A stretch of DNA of 64,000 nt from Flavobacterium sp. UGB4466 (lineage in GTDB: Bacteria; Bacteroidota; Bacteroidia; Flavobacteriales; Flavobacteriaceae): NCBI RefSeq assembly GCF_903469665.1, contig NZ_CAGKLC010000010.1:20878-84877 (forward strand), written 5' to 3'. Both the position numbers and the translations under genes were made by a program. Under the pieces are notes generated by a model that made no database searches, was not told the origin of the DNA, and saw only the letters and a program-made list of their open reading frames with translations. This document shows positions 60,238 through 64,000 of this stretch, piece by piece; positions within the stretch are counted from its first letter, which is position 1, and every line of letters begins with the position of its first letter.

Positions 60238-62016
60238 TTACATGCGCTCCGGAACTTCGATTCCCAGCAAACTAAAAGCGGCTTTGATAACCTCAGCTAC
60301 TTTTTGCGAAAGCTGTACTCTGAATACTTTTTTAGTTAAATCTACTTCTCCTAATATGTGTACCGACTGATAAAAAGAATTATATTCTTTTACCAAATCG
60401 TAAGTATAATTAGCAATCAGAGCCGGGCTATGATTGTGTGCCGCATTTTGAATTACTTCCGGGAAAAGTTCGATTTGTTTTACCAGCTCTTTTTCTTTTT
60501 CGTGTAATTCTTCGGTATTCGTCTGAGCTGAAAAATCAAAATCAGCTTTACGGATTATCGATTGGATTCTCGCGTAAGTGTACTGAATAAACGGCCCAGT
60601 ATTTCCGGCAAAATCAACAGATTCTTCAGGATTAAACAAAATACGTTTTTTTGGATCTACTTTTAAGATATAATATTTCAATGCCCCAAGACCAATAGTT
60701 TGGTACAATTTGGCTTTTTCTTCGGTTGAATAACTGTCCAGTTTTCCTAAATCTTCAGAAATTTGTTTCGCTGTATCGGTCATATCCTGCATCAAATCAT
60801 CAGCATCTACAACGGTTCCTTCACGGCTTTTCATTTTCCCTGAAGGCAAATCAACCATTCCATATGATAAATGATACAAGCTTGAAGCCCAGTCAAAACC
60901 TAGTTTTTTCAGAATAAGAAACAGCACTTTAAAGTGGTAATCCTGTTCGTTACCAACTGTATATACCATTCCGCCCACATCCGGCATGTCTTTTACACGC
61001 TGAATTGCGGTTCCAATGTCCTGTGTCATATATACAGCAGTTCCATCTGAACGCAAAACAATTTTACGATCTAAACCTTCATCGGTAAGATCAATCCAAA
61101 CTGAACCGTCAGGATCTTTTTCAAAAACGCCTTTGTCCAGACCTACCTGAACCACATCTTTTCCTAATAAATAAGTATTGCTTTCGTAATAGTATTTATC
61201 AAAATTAACGCCCAGATTGGTATAAGTAGTAGCAAAACCATCGTAAACCCATTGGTTCATCATTTTCCAAAGCGAAATTACCGCTTCATCTCCTGACTCC
61301 CATTTTTTAAGCATCTCTTGTGCTTCAATAATGATTGGAGACTGTTTTTTGGCTTCTTCCTCTGTTTTTCCGGTTTCCATAAGTTGAGAAATCTCCCCTT
61401 TGTAAGCTTTATCAAACTCAACATAATACTTCCCTACTAATTTATCTCCTTTTAGATTTGAACTTTCGGGAGTTTCACCATTTCCAAACTTCTGCCAGGC
61501 CAGCATCGATTTGCAAATATGGATTCCACGGTCGTTGATAATCTGTGTTTTGTATACTTTTTTTCCTGATGCTTTGATAATTTCAGCTACAGAATACCCT
61601 AACAAATTGTTACGTACGTGACCTAAGTGTAAAGGTTTATTGGTGTTTGGCGAAGAATATTCAACCATGATTGCTTTCTCTTCCGGATTTGGTGTTACAT
61701 ATCCGAACTTGGTATTGTCTTTTATTTCATTAAAGAAATTCAAATAGTAACTATCCGCAATGACAATATTCAAAAATCCCGAAACCACATTAAAGCGTGC
61801 TACTTCAGAAACGTTCTCTACCAGATAATTTCCAATTTTATTTCCCAGTTCGACAGGATTGCTTTTAATCACTTTCAATAAAGGAAAAATCACCATTGTG
61901 ATGTCGCCTTCAAATTCCTTTCGGGTGGTTTGAAATTCGATTTTCTCAACAGTAACATCAAATAATGCTTGTATTGCTTTTTGTATAGAAGGTGTAAGAA
62001 TTTGTGATAATGACAT
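60238..62016 (-). CDS. argS: Arginyl-tRNA synthetase
   Basis: The 592-residue class I enzyme has the HIGH-type motif HLGH at residues 130-133 (NTNKPLHLGHVRNN), a KMSKS-like SGKMKSREGTVV, and the C-terminal DALR anticodon-binding helices ending LLGIEVPERM. It charges tRNA-Arg. Length fits the family. The -7 box TATATTTG (62045-62038 minus) lies about 20 bp before the ATG. Confidence 0.97.
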   Translation of the reverse strand: MSLSQILTPSIQKAIQALFDVTVEKIEFQTTRKEFEGDITMVIFPLLKVIKSNPVELGNKIGNYLVENVSEVARFNVVSGFLNIVIADSYYLNFFNEIKDNTKFGYVTPNPEEKAIMVEYSSPNTNKPLHLGHVRNNLLGYSVAEIIKASGKKVYKTQIINDRGIHICKSMLAWQKFGNGETPESSNLKGDKLVGKYYVEFDKAYKGEISQLMETGKTEEEAKKQSPIIIEAQEMLKKWESGDEAVISLWKMMNQWVYDGFATTYTNLGVNFDKYYYESNTYLLGKDVVQVGLDKGVFEKDPDGSVWIDLTDEGLDRKIVLRSDGTAVYMTQDIGTAIQRVKDMPDVGGMVYTVGNEQDYHFKVLFLILKKLGFDWASSLYHLSYGMVDLPSGKMKSREGTVVDADDLMQDMTDTAKQISEDLGKLDSYSTEEKAKLYQTIGLGALKYYILKVDPKKRILFNPEESVDFAGNTGPFIQYTYARIQSIIRKADFDFSAQTNTEELHEKEKELVKQIELFPEVIQNAAHNHSPALIANYTYDLVKEYNSFYQSVHILGEVDLTKKVFRVQLSQKVAEVIKAAFSLLGIEVPERM

Positions 62017-62329
62017 GTAAACTTATTTTAAAGTGTGCAAATATACTGCTTATTCACCAATTACAGAAAATCAAAAACATATTAAATCGAATAAAGCGGT
62101 TCTAATTTCTTAAAAAACCTCCCCTTTTAAGTGTTAAAATTATGCAAAAACCAAAACGCTAACCCATTATAAAACAGACGATCTTACGGAAGAAATATTT
62201 TTTTTCACTTTTTTCTGTAACATATCCTTAGCAAACGAGTCTTAATAGAGACTTCAAATTAGTTTTGAGGACAAAAAACAAAAACAAAAAACAATCATCA
62301 TCAATTCATCAAAAAATCATTATTGCATT
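62017..62329. other. Divergent intergenic region argS / outer-membrane receptor
   Basis: No gene. It holds the argS -7 box (62038-62045), an ECF-like promoter candidate (62216-62246) and a long A/C-rich leader (62270-62329) before the receptor start. Confidence 0.5.
62216..62246 (+). promoter_or_regulatory. Candidate ECF-sigma promoter of the receptor gene
   Basis: TGTAACAT (62216-62223) and GTCTTAAT (62239-62246) are spaced so that TAACA and GTCTTA are 16 bp apart, the pattern of ECF-type promoters (AAC at -35, GTC at -10). It lacks a TAnnTTTG box. The leader would be about 80 nt. Confidence 0.4.
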
Positions 62330-64000
62330 ATGAAACTAAAATTCTTTCTGTTCGTATTACTGGGTGTAATGACAACAGCAAATGCACAGAATTCAGGAAG
62401 TGTTTCCGGAAAAATTACTGAAAAATCAAACAGCGCTCCTATTTCTTATGCCACCATCTCGGTTAAAGAGAACGGAAAAGTAGTCGCAGGAGTTAATTCT
62501 GATGATCACGGAGATTTCTCTATCAAAAATCTGGCTTTAAAAAGTTATACTATCGAAATTCAATATATTGGATTTAGAAAATATGTAGGCTCTTTACTTT
62601 TAAGCGATAACAAAAAAACGGCTACCATTAATGTATCACTTGAAGAAGAAGCTACTCAGCTTAAAGGAGTGAACATTGTAAGTGAGCGTTCGACAATCGA
62701 GCAAAAAATTGACCGAAAAGTAATTACTGTCGGAAAAGATTTAACTACTGCCGGAGCTTCTGCCTCTGACATCATGAACAACATTCCCTCTGTAAACGTA
62801 GATCAGGACGGAAAACTTTCGCTTCGCGGAAATGATAACGTTCGTGTATTGATCGACGGAAGACCTTCAAACATTGATCCTGCTCAGTTGTTGAAACAAA
62901 TTCCATCAACGTCAATCAAAAAAATTGAGTTGATTACCAACCCAAGTGCCAAGTACAATCCGGAAGGAATGTCTGGTATCATCAACATCATCTTACACAA
63001 AAATACCAATACCGGTTTCAACGGAAGTTACAGTGGGGGAATTACTTTTGGAGAAGTAGCAAAATACAATCAGTCATTAGATTTGAACTACAAGACAGGA
63101 AAAGTAAATTTCTTTGGAAACGTAGGACAAAATTTTGGAACTTATTACAATGATGGTTTCATCAACAGATACGATCAGGACATTCGTCAAAAAATTGATG
63201 TTGTGAACGAAAATGATTCTTACCTGTATAAAATTGGGATGGATTATTTTATCAATGATCACAATACGATCTCTTTTTATACCAATCAAAACAAATCAAA
63301 CGGTAAGTTTTTTGTAGACACCAATATTGATTACAGCAATGTAAGCAGTTCTGATATTGCTAACATGTTACAAAAATCAAAATATACTGGTCCGGATAAC
63401 GTAGGAACTTATAATTTAGCTTACAAACACATCTTTAAAAAAGAAGGTCATACCTTAGATATTGAAGGAAACTATAGCGACAATAAAGAAACCCAAAATG
63501 CAGGTTTTGACACGCAAATAAGAAAAAAAGACAATACTTTAGACAATCAGTCTTATAACGATTATATTGCCGGCACTCGTAAACTAAGTACTTTAAACAT
63601 TGATTACGTAAATCCATTAAACGACAAAACGACTCTTGAAGCAGGTGCCGAAGCCAGAATTACAAAAACAGATAACGATTATATCACCGGAAATCCGTTA
63701 GCAACACTTCCAGTTTCTAATTATACTTATGATACTGATATTTATTCTGCTTATGTAACATTCGGACAGAAATTCAAAAAATTCAGTTATCAATTAGGAG
63801 CTCGTTTCGAAAGTTATAAAGTGGTTGCGAATTTAAATCATGGTCTTGACAAATTCAATGACGATTACATTACGTTATACCCGTCAGCATATTTGACTTA
63901 CAATCTGAATGAGAAAAATACGTTACAATTGAGCTACAGCCGTCGTGTAGACCGTCCGAGTTTAGAACAGACAAAACCTATTCGTGAGTTTTCTACTCCT
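62330..64000 (+). CDS. TonB-dependent receptor / outer-membrane beta-barrel protein (3' end outside window)
   Basis: The frame runs 557 codons from the ATG at 62330 to the window end. It has a signal peptide (VLLGVMTTANAQ), a carboxypeptidase-regulatory-like domain (about 24-110, SGKITEKSNSAPISYATISV), a plug domain with IMNNIPSVNVDQDGKLSLRGNDNVRVLIDGRPS and a barrel with aromatic-rich strands. It matches the OMP_b-brl_3 outer-membrane family, related to TonB receptors but often without a SusD partner. Substrate unknown. The upstream region has an ECF-type promoter candidate. Confidence 0.92.
   Translation, partial: MKLKFFLFVLLGVMTTANAQNSGSVSGKITEKSNSAPISYATISVKENGKVVAGVNSDDHGDFSIKNLALKSYTIEIQYIGFRKYVGSLLLSDNKKTATINVSLEEEATQLKGVNIVSERSTIEQKIDRKVITVGKDLTTAGASASDIMNNIPSVNVDQDGKLSLRGNDNVRVLIDGRPSNIDPAQLLKQIPSTSIKKIELITNPSAKYNPEGMSGIINIILHKNTNTGFNGSYSGGITFGEVAKYNQSLDLNYKTGKVNFFGNVGQNFGTYYNDGFINRYDQDIRQKIDVVNENDSYLYKIGMDYFINDHNTISFYTNQNKSNGKFFVDTNIDYSNVSSSDIANMLQKSKYTGPDNVGTYNLAYKHIFKKEGHTLDIEGNYSDNKETQNAGFDTQIRKKDNTLDNQSYNDYIAGTRKLSTLNIDYVNPLNDKTTLEAGAEARITKTDNDYITGNPLATLPVSNYTYDTDIYSAYVTFGQKFKKFSYQLGARFESYKVVANLNHGLDKFNDDYITLYPSAYLTYNLNEKNTLQLSYSRRVDRPSLEQTKPIREFSTP

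Noticed and set aside
59855..60370. 171-codon plus-strand open frame
   Set aside because: It begins at a non-ATG codon, crosses the argS terminator and ends antisense to argS; composition is that of AT-rich non-coding DNA.

Overview
The window is AT-rich, gene-dense bacterial chromosome from a member of the Bacteroidota, almost certainly Flavobacteriaceae and most likely Flavobacterium. The evidence is a SusC/RagA-type TonB-dependent receptor, an HmuY-type haem lipoprotein with its receptor, many signal peptides ending in NAQ or similar, a TonB protein of the Bacteroidota type, and repeated TAnnTTTG promoter -7 boxes in place of E. coli-like promoters. I see no rRNA, tRNA, insertion sequence, prophage or CRISPR array.

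Layout. (1) 1-2831: a SusC-like receptor cut by the window edge. (2) 3095-11626 on the minus strand: a catabolic cluster of pyrroline-4-hydroxy-2-carboxylate deaminase, 2,5-dioxovalerate dehydrogenase, hydroxyproline epimerase, D-hydroxyproline oxidoreductase, an Xaa-Pro aminopeptidase and a DPP4-type peptidase, with a divergent AraC regulator at 11805-12650. Together these encode a route from proline/hydroxyproline-rich (collagen-like) peptides to alpha-ketoglutarate, and this is the most coherent system in the window. (3) 13061-17803: an EEP-family phosphodiesterase, two rhomboid proteases and MutL. (4) 18022-28025: ribH, a TPR protein, recF, a rhodanese-thioredoxin lipoprotein, a DUF2461 protein, a glycosyltransferase, a Tat-exported aminotransferase, murB and a PaiB-like protein. 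(5) 28109-42397: a GT2 glycosyltransferase translationally coupled to an ECF sigma factor, then TonB, a PH-domain protein, an M48 protease, lipA, gap, a hybrid histidine kinase, lpxK, a Nif3 protein, a zinc-ribbon-family protein without its cysteines, a hydrolase, a monooxygenase-fold protein and an RluF-type pseudouridine synthase. (6) 42471-46054: corA, a large membrane protein, and a winged-helix regulator with a membrane partner; a shared operator-like palindrome lies upstream of both membrane units. (7) 46700-54103: folD, ffh and an MBOAT plus two SGNH proteins, i.e. an extracytoplasmic O-acylation cassette. (8) 54396-58617: hmuY, a haem TonB receptor and a divergent DUF6607 protein. (9) 59124-64000: an unrecognised secreted protein, argS and a second outer-membrane beta-barrel receptor cut by the window end.

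The non-coding DNA is unusual. Most long gaps hold palindromes or arrays built from short degenerate words, commonly with an 8-nt period (CTAAGnnn, nATCTAAn, CTTTGnnC), or hairpins of the CGCAAAG and GCCACGAATTCAC types. In two places such a hairpin has been tandemly duplicated together with the 3' end of the neighbouring gene. These elements, the hydroxyproline/peptide operon, and the ACTTTG-N5-CAAAGT operator pair are the observations I rate most worth following.
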